Source: Phytophthora quininea (lineage: Eukaryota; Oomycota; Peronosporomycetes; Peronosporales; Peronosporaceae). Taken from it: a stretch of 64,000 nt of DNA. Of this stretch, positions 1 to 11,988 are shown one piece after another (the stretch's first letter is position 1; the number at the start of each line of letters is the position of its first letter). The translations under genes and the position numbers were made by a program. A model generated the notes under the pieces. It saw only the letters and a program-made list of their open reading frames with translations, was not told the origin of the DNA and searched no databases. Location: assembly GCA_011947345.1 (NCBI GenBank), contig JAAVTG010000333.1, forward strand, positions 124,001-188,000, written 5' to 3'.

Positions 1-3000
1 TTCGTCTTCCATGAGGTACGTTGTCCGCTGCTGCACACTATTCTATTCATGCCGTGTGGCAAGTAACACAAACTCGCTGTTTCCTTTCATGTCAAGGGCG
101 ACGATGGTGATAGCTTTTATCTCGTCTACTCGGGTCGCGGTAAGGCAGTCAGCGAATGTTGAGCATAACATGAAGTGAAAATCTCAAATGTAGGGCGTGC
201 GCAGTGGAGGTGCTAAAAAATGAAGTCAACAACCCAGCCCACCCAAACGGAACTATTCACCTGGCGTACTTGGGACCCGGAGATACCTTCGGAGAGCGAG
301 CCTTGCTATCCAACACCGACGTACGCGCAGGTATGCCCCCATTTGGATTATCTCGAAGAAGATTTGTGTACTTACGTCGCTGTTCGTGAATCCAGCGTCC
401 GTGCTGGTTGTAAGTGCTCCGACGGAGCTCGTCTTTATCAATCGCGTTGTGTTTAGCGAACTGCTGAAAGAATCCCATGACTCGAACACAAATACGCTCG
501 AGATAACAAAGCGATTTCGGAGCAACAAGGACATTGTGCGCAACATTTTCATGAGGACCTCGGCACAGCGGTCTGAGAAGGACCTCAAATTCGCGGTCGA
601 GTATTTGAAGAGTGTTAAGTTTTTCTCGCGATTCTCGTTTGAGGTCCGGAAGCAACTCTGCAAAGTAATGCGGCTTGTAAGCAGCGTCACCAATACGGTT
701 CTGTTCGCCGAGGGTCAAGTTGGACGCCATTTTTACATAATCTTCACGGGCTGTGTCGACGTCTCTGTCCGTGCTAAGAACCGCTTCGAGGAAACAATTG
801 AAAATGTGGTGTCTCGGCTCGGGGAAGGAGATTATTTCGGCGAGTTGGCTCTATCGCAAGCCGATGGGCTTCGTCGAGCAACCGTAGTGTGCACTGAATT
901 CTGCGAGTTGCTCGTCCTTGGCCGGGATGAGTACGAACCGCTAATCAAGAAGTACCAAAACGAATACCACGCGCAGTATGCTCAAATGTTGCGGAAGAAT
1001 CCCTATTTCATTGGTCCTGAATGGGACGACAACACCATCGAGGGCATGTGCTCGGTGATGACAGAGAAATACATCCCTTACAAGGCAGAAATCTGCAAAC
1101 AGGTACGGACCGCAGAAACATTTCGTGGGGAGTTGACGATGTCAATATAGCTAAGCGATACTGGTCGTGTTGTAGGGCTCTCGCGCATCGGAACTCTTTA
1201 TAGTCACTCGGGGCGAGTGCCGCATTATCGTCGAAGGCAAACACCCTATCTCGAATGCGCAGCAGATGTACGAGCTAGGCAGATATGGCCCCAACTCTGT
1301 TCTGGGTTGCGCAGAGTAAGCGTTGGAATCAGTCGATCTCTTTGGCAGCTTACGCTGACTTGTTCCAATGTACACCCAGAGCGTCAGCAGGAAATTCAAT
1401 GACATTTTCATCCGAGACTACTCCATCCTTGCGGAGTCGCCCATGAAAATCCTCGTGTTGTCTCGATTCGACATCTTCCACTTAATGTCCGCAGAGGCCC
1501 GGGCAAGCCTACAGCGTTCTTCAAGCGGCTACATCCGTGAATCACTTCAGAGTCGCGCGCTTAAGTCGGTCGCATGGGAGAAGTACAAGAAGTATTTTAT
1601 CGGTGGCGTCATGGCCGAAAAGCAATTGCAAACATTTGGGGGACGGTCGGATATTGCCACCAACAAGCGGATTGCCTTAGGAAGCTCACAGTCCGCTCCA
1701 CTGCTCCCCCTTAGCGATGGAATTCGAACGCTTGTAGACCCGGGTTCCCTCATGCTGGAGCGTCGTCGATTGGCATCGACTTTAGGTGCCTTGAATTCGG
1801 TGCGTCAAGGAAAGCAAGCCGACCAGCCCATGGGATCCCAGACAATCAAAAGTGATGCCAACAGCACCGCACCAGCGGACTCCGATACCTGTAATCAAGC
1901 AGCATCCCCGCGATCAACAGCTCGTTGACCAAAAATCGGCATGCCTCGCTTCCACAAGACGCCAGGGAGATTTTGGATCTGCAGCCACGGATGAACAGAT
2001 CCGCTTCAGGTCTCATTGCGCTGAAGAGACGATCAACTGCGGTGGCAGTTCCTCTGCAAGCGATTCAAGCACTGGGTAAAGCAAACTTGTCACTTTCGGT
2101 GCCCGACGGAATCGGCAGCACTTCATCTACTCCAAATCCCAGGTCGTTGGCAGATCACGGCATTGCCAAGATAGCAAAGCTCGACACACTAGATAGAATC
2201 AGCGACAAAGCCTCCCTAACACTGGCACGACCTGCTGTGTCTCCAGTCAACACTGAGGGCCAGCAGAACTCCAAAGAGTATCGCAGTGACTTGCGTCGCT
2301 GTGGTCGTATCCGCACTGAAAAGGCCGAGAGCATTCTCAGTGCGTCAAAGAATGGTCCGGCAGGGGCGGCTATTGGGACAGCAGCTAGCGCGGCCACGAT
2401 TTGGGACCCTGTTCACGGTGTTTGCCAGCCCTTCTCCGTGCTGGGATTCATGAAGGAGACCACAGCTCGTCCGCCCTCGCGCGGCATTTCCTTCTCACTC
2501 TCCACCATGAGAACCGGCCGACCCACCAAATCGGCGGCTGATCAACTGCGCAAGGCCGCTGCGGCAGCTGTGGACGTCGGCCGCACCGAGTTCACGCGCT
2601 TTCGCGTATTCGGCAAGTTCCGCAACATCGACGAAGCGCTGGAGCTGTTCCGCCAGGTGTGCGCCGTGGAGAAGACTGCGGGGATGTCGGAAAGCCGGGA
2701 CTGCAGTCGCTTCGCCGTATACAAGGAGGACGAGATGACCATGGCACTGGAGAACTTCCCGAGTGACAGCACCGCCAAGAGCGTCCAGTTCGGGGCCGCA
2801 GATCTGCCCACCGCCACCGGCCAGCGCTTCGCCTGTGTGAGTGTTTTACAGTTCGCTGGGGCCACCTGCGTGGAGGCTGTGGTGGTGCACGTGTACCAGT
2901 GCTTCCCCACCCCGCAGAGTGCCGTGCGCTTCGCCAAGCAGGTGGCCACCACGCTACTGGCCCCGGGGGCCCTGCTGATCGTGCCGCTGTTCGAGTGGGT

Positions 3001-3139
3001 GGCGCTGACGGAGTTGGAGCGCTTCGACGCACGCAACGCCAACCTGGAGCAGGAGCTGGAGCTGGCCATGCGGCGCGACGGCCGCGAGAGCACGTGGAAG
3101 GCGCGCAAGGACGCGCTGAAGAAGAATGGTCATCGTTGA
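1..3139 (+). CDS. Cyclic-nucleotide-binding domain protein (5' partial, multi-exon)
   Basis: The reading frame enters from the left edge and ends at TGA 3137-3139. Two cNMP-binding (CAP-family) modules are visible. The first is spread over exons at about 100-330 and has a GPGDTFGERALL-type phosphate-binding cassette. The second (about 600-950) carries LGEGDYFGELALS followed by RRATV, the segment that holds the cyclic nucleotide phosphate. Introns inferred from GT-AG and frame: about 330-406, 1103-1175, 1316-1379 and about 1890-1958. A third, weaker cNMP-like region (GSRASELFIVTRGECRIIVEG) follows 1176. The C-terminal 400 residues are low complexity and then a conserved tail (about 2560-3130) with VHVYQCFPTPQSAVRFAKQV, which I do not recognise. 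No kinase domain or ion-channel segment is seen, so it is a cNMP-sensing regulatory protein of unknown output. The start lies outside the window. Confidence 0.8.
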
Positions 3140-3248
3140 CGAGCGGCACAGGCCATCGCTGACGTGCTAGTGCGTTTTAGGCGGCGCTGATTGGGCGACG
3201 TAATTCCGTACTATAGACGACTTCTGCTGCAAGAATCCTCTCCCTGCC

Positions 3249-4136
3249 ATGCCGACGGCCGTGACGCTCAACATCTACGACCTGGTGGAGGCCAACGAGT
3301 ACATGGCGCGTACGTTTACGGGGCTGCGGCGCTCTACTCTGCCTGGCCCATGCTAACTCGCGCTCTCTGTCTGGCTCCAGCGCTGGGGCTGGGCATCTTC
3401 CACAGCGGCGTCGAGATCGCCGGCGAGGAATTCTCGTACGCCAGCGGCGCCGGCATCTTCTCGTCCATCCCCAGGGAGGCGCCCGGTACGGTGGACGTCA
3501 GACCTTAGGAGACTGCTGCAGCTGGCCTGACGGAGTGAGCTCTTCTATGACAGGCGCCAGATTTCGCGAGTCGGTGGTCATGGGGACCTTCGACGGCAGT
3601 TTCCAGGAAGCGCGGCGGCTAGCCTTCTCCCTCGGCTCCGACTTTCAAGGGAAAGCTACAACCTATTCACCAAGTGAGGCAGCACCCGTGTCACCCTGCT
3701 GCAGGGGTTGACTCTTCTAATGGCTGAGTGACTTCTTGGCAGGAATTGCAACACATACGCGGATGCACTGTGCCAACTGTTGCTGGGCAGATCTATCCCC
3801 GCCTACGTGAATCGAGCGGCCTACTTTGGCTCGTTCCTCGGCTGCCTCATGCCGGCTGATCTAACGGACCAAGCGCCCGTGGGAGACCCCAACTCTCCCC
3901 CTCGCGACTCACAACCGGAACTGCTCGACGCTCGGACTTTATCTACACTCCGTTTGCCGGTGGGTTGGCACCTGTACGGCACGTGTTTGAACGGTGAGGT
4001 TATTGATTTTTATGCCTGCTCTGGGCAGGTTCCGGGCAAACTGCCGGCGGAGCTTCGGACTCGTCATCGTCATCGGAGCTGTCGACACTGGCCGATCGCC
4101 GCGAGAAGGTTCGCCTTGCAGCTTTGCGGCGACTAG
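3249..4136 (+). CDS. PPPDE/DeSI-family thiol isopeptidase
   Basis: Five or more exons encode a PPPDE peptidase, the fold of DeSI-1/2 deSUMOylating or deubiquitinating isopeptidases. The protein begins MPTAVTLNIYDLVEANEYM at ATG 3249. The catalytic histidine is in GLGIFHSGVEI (exon from 3381) and the catalytic cysteine in LFTKNCNTYADALC (joined across an intron at 3674-3742). The following RSIPAYVNRAAYFGSFLGCLMP is typical of the family. Introns: about 3310-3380, 3486-3553 and 3674-3742, all GT-AG. The last exon is uncertain: the open frame runs to a stop at 4134-4136. An overlapping frame from about 4031 reads ELSTLADRREKVRLAALRRL and stops near 4163, which looks more like a natural tail and would need an extra splice or a frame slip. 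Likely a soluble cytosolic or nuclear enzyme that removes SUMO or ubiquitin; the substrate is unknown. Confidence 0.82.
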
Positions 4137-4273
4137 GCGATCAGGGGCAGTAGGTGGAGGAGATCTGCATGAACTCTGTCTAATGTGCATGCTAAATATT
4201 AGGGGAGTTTCAAGCGGCTCCTCACCTTTGCTCCTTGCTCCAGGTTGGGATACTTGCTTTGCCTCGAGGCAGT

Positions 4274-7200
4274 ATGGGGAAAGCTCCAGTGGTTAGCAAA
4301 AGGGCAGTGGACATCTCGGCAGTCGAGCGTCGTCTAACGTCTCGCGGACGGAGACCTGTGCGGGATCTGCTCCATTCGACGACTATGATAATGGAGGCGC
4401 CGCGTCAAGTCTTCCTAGCGTGGAGAGCACAATTGTAAGTCGAGAGACTGCAACCCACCAGGCGTTCGCAAAGAGGTGCGAGGCGATGGTATCCTGCGCT
4501 TTCTTATCTCATTTGACGAGTTCTTTACTGTTGCTGCTTGTCGTAGTCGGAAAGAAGACTTTGTCTACGCCCCCACCAGCCACTACTTGCGCGTATTAAA
4601 TGATCACTGCCAATGGGATCAAGAAGTCCGGTCAGCTGTGCTAGTAGTCGTCGGGCAGCCAGGTGATGGGAAATCGGCGCTGTTGGCAAACTGGGCGGAA
4701 CAACGTCGTCACACAGAAATCGGATCGAGGGAGCTTATTTATGAGCACTACTGTGGATGCTCATACGACAGCGTGAAGTTATCACTCTTTTGTTTCGGTG
4801 CATGAACCAGCTGAAGATATCATATAAGTTACGAGACTTTGAGCTGCCGCGGGAGCATGAAGAGGAAAAGCTGAAGTTCTCCTTCAGTCGGTGCCTGGAA
4901 GCTGCAGTTGGAAAGGGAGAACACTCTTCAGGTTCAGCATCGAAGCGGAAGAGGTATGTGGTAGCACTTAGACATTTCTCGCTGTTGGTGAAGTACTCAA
5001 GCTTACCTGTATTGGAATTAGGATTGTGCTTGTTCTAGACGGGATTGACTGCATACGGACGGAGGATGGAGGGGATTCACTTTCGTGGCTACCCAACACA
5101 TTTCCTGCTGGTGTCCGCATTATTGTTTCGACGACACAAATTGCCACGAAAGGACAGAGCCATCTCGATTGCTGCCAGAAAACTGTGCGCCAGCCTGCCG
5201 TTTTCGACAACGAGTACGTCCCATGAGCTGACTTTGGCTGGCAGACACTAGGTAACATTATTTTTCTTTATATAGCGGAGATCTAATCTATGATACAACA
5301 CTGGCACCCCGTCCTCAAGAATCGCACACTATTCGAGAGCTTCGCCGTCGCAACGCAGCTTTCATGGTGGTGGAACCACTTGATAAGTCTGCTTGTTTGG
5401 ACATCCTAGAAGTAAGTGGCGTGTGACCGTATTTTATCACTTGCTCTTGCTCATCGATGTTTTTCTGAATGATGATAACCAGCTATATGAGCTGAAGTTC
5501 TCACGTGAACTTGACCCCGAAGACAAAGAAATGATTCTCGACGCTAGAGGAAGCTCTAGTCCCCTTTTCATCCGACTCGTTCTGAATGGGCTTGAGCTGT
5601 TTAATCTGGGTGAGGGCGACCTGCGTCATCAGTGGCTTGAACAGGCTTGTCGGAGCAACCAACTGAATTTTATTTTTGAGCTGCTGATGAAGCAGTGGAA
5701 TACTATCCTGTTGAAAGACCACCTCGTTGATTTTCAAGACCAGAAGGCTAATACTGAGGTATCGGGATCGAGTTTGAGTAATGGCGATCGAAGCGCTGTG
5801 GAAGGTGGAACAGGGGTGCGAAACTCGGTAAGAGTCCCTCTACCGGAATTGAACAGTGTCAGTACTGTCGGCGCATTTGCGAAGCCGAGTGGGAGCCAAC
5901 CTGATCAAACACACATCGAGCAGCTTCAAGTCTCAATTGAGCAGCGGGCACTGCTGGTTCGTCACGTGCTATCTCTTCTTGCGGTCTCTCGCTACGGGCT
6001 ATCCAGGAATGATTTTGTTCGATTGTTCGGAGAGACTGTTTCGCGCAGTATGTGCAACCAGCTCCTGGTCCTCCTTCGACCTCACTTAATGACGATCCAC
6101 CGATATGATTGCGGCTCGACGCATCATACCGCAGGGTCTACTGGTCCCAGCACAAACTGTGGCAACCAGGAAAATGCTGCAGATGAGCCAGTTATTTTGT
6201 ACGACTTTAGCCATAACCAGTTGCGGCTATTTGCTCGCTATGGATTTTTACGCGACGATCAACTGCGAAATTGCTACTACCGCGAGCTGGCCGTATACTT
6301 TGAAGGAATGGAGGCGTGCCAGCGTCGTGTTGATGAGTTACCGGTACAGCTGGAGCGCTGCTCGATGTGGAGCGTGCTGCAAAACGCCCTGGTAAATATG
6401 AACATGTTCCAGCTGTGGTGGAGTGAGCGAAACCGGCAGGAATTTTTCTTCTACTGGACGGTTCTTTCGCTCAACTCCTCCATGCATGACCCTGTGGACG
6501 ACTTTATCCGGTCTCTTGATGAATATATTGCGCAGGAAAGTCCGAGCTCGGAGCAGGTGCTGTCAATTTTTCTAATGATTACCGATTTTCTGCGCGCATG
6601 GCAAAAGTCAACGAATCCAGCTTTGGCAACCTGGTGCTGAGTCGGCCGAAGCCTCCACAGCTTCAGGAGTTTCTTGCCGGTATTAGCAATTTCTCGACAA
6701 AAAATTATCTGAAGGTGAAGCAAAGCGGGTGCACAAAGAGATGGATGCTCTTGTCGTTCACCAAGATGACGGCTACTATGTGCGCAGGTGGCTGTGGACC
6801 CAGTTTCCGCTGATCGGTGTTGCGTTTGAGAGTCGAGTCTTCCACAGTGCCTATACGGGCCGAAACCAAGAGAACGATTCTGGTGTCAGAGAGGAATCTA
6901 TTGGCGCAGCTCCTGGGTCGCCTACTTCGCCGTTGAATGGAAAAGAAACTCGATCGAAGAAAAATCGGACGACGGCGGGGCCATTTTTTCAAGCAAGGGT
7001 GCTAACAAAGCCAAAAAGGCTTCTGCTACAATAAGGCGGCGACATCCGCATAAAAAGCCTCTCTCTTTAGGGTCCGACAGCATTTCTGAGAATGAAATGG
7101 GGGCGCTAGAGTTTTTATCGGCAGAGAACAGTGAAGGGTCTCTGGGCTCCGTATCGAAGCTTGAGGTCTGGATTCTGTCTTGCGAGGATTGCCATGGCGC

Positions 7201-8874
7201 TGTCGTTGACACTAATGTTTATGTCTTTGTTGTTGCTATAGAGCCAATTAATGGAGCTCCGGATGAAATACGACCGAATGAAGTTTGTGGTGCGCGAGAA
7301 AAACCAAGTTCTCAGAGCGCTCGAATCCCGTGTACGCGACGCCAGGACCGAGATCTCCGCGGCTGGGCAAAGCGCGACACAGGTTGATGACCTGCTCGAC
7401 AACATCCGCATTGTGAACGACGAAGCCTTGCTTGGTCGCCAGCGCAGCGACTATTACAAACTCATTTTACGAAATTGCGAGTTGAATCTAGCCCGCGACC
7501 CGAAAACAATTGAAGATGCCGAGGTGACCGTGGCGAAGTTGAAGCGCGAGGTCATAGAGCTGCAGCAGAAATCGCAAGTGGTGTCGTACGAGAAGCGCCT
7601 AGCTAGTCTTGACGTGCCGAAGCTGGTTCAGGTTACGCAAGATAAGGCCTCGATCCACCAGGAAGCTCTGTCGCGGCTGAGATGGCGGCAAGAACTTGAC
7701 CGCCGTATGTACTACACCAGCCTTTCGTCGAAAGATCGATCGCAGATCATGGTGATGCCGCCGACTTCCGGTCATCCGGCGAATACTCCGAAGAAAAGTG
7801 TGCTGTTCACTAATTCAGATGCTCTAAATCACGCGAATGGCACGGACGATTCAAATCAAGCACAGGCTACCGACCCCAATTTCGGCCGAGCAAAGGACAA
7901 ACTCATCCATATGAAGGAGACGACGCTGGCCCGGCAAAAGAACGCAGAGAACTTGCAGACGTACGTCGGCAGTGCTTACAAGGATGACGGGGTTTTGGGG
8001 GCGCTTCGCCACGTTGGCATCAACAAGCCGGAAGAGGCGTTGCTCTGTTGGCAAAACCAGCTTGACCATGCCGTTCAGCTGGAAGAGGAGGAAAAGCAAG
8101 CAGAGCAGCGCGTGCTCGATTATCGCGACAAGCTCGAACTCTTACAGACCCAGTTTGTTAATCTCAAGCTCAGTGGCAACTCGAGCGGCATGGTAGATGC
8201 CTCGCTAGATGACTCGGGCGCCGGCGACGATGAAGCTTCAACATCAAAGGCCAGCGTCAACGCGAAGATGCTTGAAAAGCAGTTGAGCGAGGCCGTCGCG
8301 GTGAAGCAGAAGAAAAAGGAGCGTGCGGCTAGACTGCGGGGCTTGCATGAGAAGCTGCAACTAGGTCTGTTGCACATTGCTCAGCTATTGGGGATATCTT
8401 CCGGCAAGCAGCTTAGTGCGCTGGAGCTGGTCGATGCCATCGAGAAGGTGGTGCGAATTGTACTGGGGGACGAGGCGCATCTGCAGGCAGCCCCAGTCCA
8501 AGCTTCCGGCACAAAAACAGCATGCGCATGGTCAGTCTCACGGGACAACTCGGGAGACTGCTGGTTTGCCATCTAATACACGCAGCGACGATGACAAGGT
8601 GCGCTACAACATTCGTGTGTCCCGCACCGAGAAGCGACAAATGAATCCGTATGTGGACGCGGAGCTGGAAGACGACCGTGAGGACGACGAAGAAGACGAC
8701 GATGACGATCGAAACAACCCGGGATACGGCAGTACAGAGGCGGAATCAAAGCGATCTCTAGCGGTGGCTGACACCGACCCGAATGCTGTTAAGAAGCGTC
8801 GAGACATCAAGAACCGCTCCAAGCTGGAGGTTGAGAAGAAGAAGGCGGCACAGAAGAAGAAGAGTAAAGACTAG
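4274..8874 (+). CDS. Nephrocystin-3-like NACHT ATPase with long C-terminal coiled coil
   Basis: A large multi-exon gene. The NTPase part has FAKRCEAM joined across an intron (about 4487-4546) to SRKEDFVYAPTSHYLRVLNDH, Walker A GQPGDGKSALLANWA (about 4650-4695) and, after an intron near 4955-5021, Walker B IVLVLDGIDCI (about 5022-5055). This order (FA.R ahead of the P-loop, then SALLANW) resembles nephrocystin-3/NACHT-TPR proteins. A winged-helix-like helical region (about 5486-6640) follows. At about 7165-7240 an intron joins SVSKLE to SQLMELRMKYDRMKF, which places the coiled coil (about 7245-8500) in the same protein. The tail is acidic then basic (DDEEDDDDD, KKKAAQKKKSKD), with TAG at 8872-8874. 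The coiled coil loosely resembles outer-arm-dynein docking subunits, so a ciliary role is possible but unproven. Frame slips near 4785, 6650 and 8505 break the frame. The start at 4274 is tentative. Confidence 0.7.
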
Positions 8875-8977
8875 CGAGTGTTTGGGTGGTTGGTTTACCA
8901 GGGCATTGTGATCTTTTTAGTTATGGGGGCCTTGACGAGTCTCTCACAGCGATAACGCTTTCCTGTTGTGGTGCTGC

Positions 8978-9639
8978 TTAGGCGTGGTGTTCCTCGTCGT
9001 CGTCGTACGTCTCGTAGTCGTCCTCGTCGTACTCATGGTCGTACTCGTACGTCTCAACGGGAGGAGCCTCTGGCACCGCCACCACGAGGCCGTCCAAAGC
9101 CTTCTGCAGCACGATCTCCGTGCCCAGTCGCGAGTTGGCCGAGCGGTCTTCGGCGGGTACGTACGTATCAATGATATGGCGCTCCTGCGGGTTGGCGGGC
9201 GGCAGCTTGTCCACCCACTCGTTGGAGACCACGACGTGCGACTGTGGGGACGTCGAGCCCTCGCCGAAGAGGCTCTCAGTGTAAAAGTCGGTGCGCACGG
9301 CGCTGTGGACGCCACCGCCGCCCATCGAGTCGTCCTTGACGTAGCCCACGTTGTTCATCTCGCAGGCCTGGCGCAACGTCTGGCCGGCACGGCCCTTGAC
9401 CACGTGGCGGTTGCCTTCAAAGTCCACGAGCGTCACGTTCACACTGGGCGATGGATCGACACACAGCAAGTTAGTGGAGATCTGCACCACCAGAAAAAGC
9501 CGAGGGCAGCAGCAGCACAGGAGGAGACGCACATCTTTTCGGCGACGGTGGGGGCAGAGGCGTCCGCAGCGAAGCCGCCGATGAAGCGGCGGGAGGCGGC
9601 GCGCGACAGCGCGGAGGATCGCAGAGCTCGACCCAGCAT
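8978..9639 (-). CDS. Mitochondrial complex I bridge ferredoxin (C1-FDX-like), lacking cluster cysteines
   Basis: Exon 1 (9639-9535) encodes MLGRALRSSALSRAASRRF, an Arg/Ser-rich mitochondrial targeting peptide. A GT-AG intron (9534-9444, 91 nt) joins VAEK to IVNVTLVDFEGNRHVVKG. The fold is a 2Fe-2S ferredoxin beta-grasp (GRAGQTLRQACEMNNVGY), but the cluster loop has no C-x5-C-x2-C motif and instead holds a Gly/Ser-rich insertion (about 9220-9330). The C-terminal part has EWVDKLPPANPQERHIIDTY, SRLGTEIVLQKALDGLVVAVP and then an acidic tail. From memory of the family, this matches the plant and protist ferredoxin-like subunit that bridges the carbonic-anhydrase arm and peripheral arm of mitochondrial complex I, which has lost the Fe-S ligands. 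The stop is TAA at 8980-8978. It is divergent from the next gene across 192 bp. Confidence 0.8.
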
Positions 9640-9773
9640 GGCGACGGTGACTGCTTCGGGCTGCGATGAGCGTGGGGCCAGAAGTGCCGAGGGATAAATG
9701 GGACTACAAAGTGTACCTTACATGGATACATATACACAATATATATACGTACACCCAAATCGCTGCAATCCTC

Positions 9774-9821
9774 GCCGAGAAGGCCACGAAGGTCCCCGCC
9801 GAGAAGGCCACGAAGGTCCCC
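9774..9821. repeat. Two-copy 24 bp tandem repeat
   Basis: Two exact copies of a 24 bp unit beginning GCCGAGAAGGCC sit just upstream of the DEK_C gene start. In one frame each unit would read AEKATKVP, but that frame is not the DEK_C frame, so it probably lies in the leader of the transcript. Confidence 0.8.
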
Positions 9822-9831
9822 GCCGCGCAGG

Positions 9832-11799
9832 ATGGCGGGCATGTACACCAAGATGACGTCCACAGGCTCGTCGCTCATCGTGAACCCGCGCACGATCTCC
9901 AAGGAGCTGGAGGCCAAGATCGCGGTGGCCATCGCCAGCGTCATGGCCTCGCACGACGTGGCCAAGCTCACGACCAAGCTGGTGCGCCAGGCCGTGGAGA
10001 AAGAGGTGCACGTGAGCCTTACGAGCCACAAGGACGTGCTCAAACGGCTCATGCACCAGGAGCTGCGCAAGATCAAGGCCCAGAAGGTGGCCAAGCGCGC
10101 CGCCCCGAGCCATGGAAACACAGCAAACGCCGCGAGGGCGTCGTCAGGGCGCTGCACCGAGTCTACCAGCTGGTCCGGGACGCCCCAAACTTCCCTCCGT
10201 GGGGCTGCACGCGCTGCAGACGCTCTACGACCTGCAGACGGTGGAGAGAGGCGACGTGCTGAGACTGGCCACGCTCTACACGAGGCTACTAGGCGCCGTG
10301 TGGCTCAAGCAGGACCGACACGCCGACTGGGCGCCAGGATCGGTCCCCACACCCTCGCAGTTCGTAGACGCCATCACGTCCGTCTATTTGGTGGAGCGGA
10401 CGGGCATCTGCCACGCACGACGCAGCGAACTGCTCGACTTTTGCGACCGATCGCCTGCTGTCTATGGAGCAACGGTGGGATCTATCCAAGCAACGAGGCA
10501 AAACGGATACGAGGCTAATGAACTCTTTCACTGTTGTAGGACCTGCTGGGATGGAATCCGGCGGACGGACCTCCACCGCCGAGCGACGTGTCGATCTACG
10601 AAAACCTCACTAGAGCGCTTATGCTCTGGCACTACGCGCACCAGCTAGGCATCTCTGTTGGGTTTTCGCTACCGCAGGTGCATAGTGTGAGGAACTTTAG
10701 TTTGTGTCTCGTCCTGACCTGCTCTGTCTGTTGTGACTGCTACCGGTATAGCTCCTCCAACACCTTTTGTCAGTGTATCCGTACAAAGGCCCCAGTGACC
10801 TTTCTCCTCAAGAGTATGAAGATCAGGTGCACTGGATCACTACGCTGGTTTTCGTGCTGACAAATCACGGAAAACTACGATGCGAAATGGTAAGTCGGGG
10901 TGATAGTCCAAGAGCTTACATTGCCGACACCTCATGCGCACGTTCCTTGTGTTGTAACAGGATCTTCTTCCGCACGAGTATTTTTTCCTGCGCCACCACA
11001 TTGTCTACCACCTTGCACAGCAAAATGTTGCCTTGCTTGCCGAGGTCCTGCGGGTATAAAAGAATATCTTTGGACAGTTTGGTCGCTGTGACGCAGATAT
11101 TAACTGTCATGTATCTCGATGCTAGGCTCTGCGGTGTTTTGAAGGGTCGAGCAACCTCGTCAACGTTCGCCGTGGGATGGCGTTCTTGCTGTTGACCCAG
11201 CGGGAGGACGGGTCGTGGCACACTGAGTCATCACAAAGCAACACCACCCAGGCGTATTTCTCTGCCGTGCAAGCGTTGTGGGCGTTGAGCGAGCCCCAGC
11301 GGATAGGCTTCGCACCCGCTTTCCCAGAAGCCACGCCTATCCTGGAACTACACTTGAATGCGGGCATCGGCAATACGGATGAGGTTAGTGGTGTGGGAAA
11401 ATCAGAAATCAACTCCGTACTGATGGACCCGGTGGTTGTTTTGTAGGAAACCGCAGCTTTTTCAGAAAATAGTTCAGGACCAAGCAAAACGTCGATCAAG
11501 GAAGTTGCTGATGCTGAAGTTGTAGCAGCCACTGCCGGCGGGCCACCGGAAGGTGATGATGTAGCGACCCGCGTAGGCTTTTGCAGGGCCTTCTGGAGCA
11601 AAACGGCAACGTGAAAAATGTGACGGCAGGTCTGGCCACGCATGTGCTGAAGACACTTAACGGCATGGTGCTGACAGTCGACATTCTAAAGGATACGGGC
11701 GTTGGACGCACCATTAACAAGTTACGCAAGCATGCAACGCCTGCTGTCGCTAAAGGGGCAACACAGCTTGTTGCAAAGTGGAAAAAGAATTTGCTTTGA
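9832..11799 (+). CDS. Nuclear protein with N-terminal DEK_C domain and C-terminal TFIIS N-terminal (LW) domain
   Basis: The first exon, from ATG 9832 (ATG 9841 is an alternative), encodes a DEK C-terminal-type helical domain: ISKELEAKIAVAIASVMASHD then LTTKLVRQAVEKEVHVSLTSHKDVLKRLM (residues about 20-75). This fold binds DNA or chromatin in DEK and SWIB-associated proteins. A middle region with LHALQTLYDLQTVERGDVLRL and, near 11175-11300, RGMAFLLLTQREDGSWHTES looks like an alpha-alpha hairpin repeat. The last exon (about 11582-11799) is a TFIIS N-terminal/LW domain: LKTLNGMVLTVDILKDTGVGRTINKLRKH, which in TFIIS, Elongin A and LEDGF binds transcription-elongation partners. At least six GT-AG introns are evident (for example from about 10486, 10678, 10890, 11056, 11383 and 11575). 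Two one-base frame slips (about 10105 and 10205) lie in exon sequence. Likely a chromatin or elongation factor. Confidence 0.72.
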
Positions 11800-11988
11800 C
11801 AAGATCCGCTATCGAAGGAACAATCCAAAAGCACCCCCAGTTGTCGCTGCTGCTTATGCTTAGCAAATATGATCACCAGGGACTGATGCTAGCTAGCACG
11901 TCTTTCGCGGTTTTCCACGCTGCGTTTGACGGGCTTTGCTTCCGCTGACCCTCGCCGAAAGACCCATAGTGTTCATCCTCCTCAGAAA

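Noticed and set aside
8966..9697. 243-residue plus-strand frame as a gene
   Set aside because: It is antisense to the bridge ferredoxin, whose splice sites and conserved blocks are clear.
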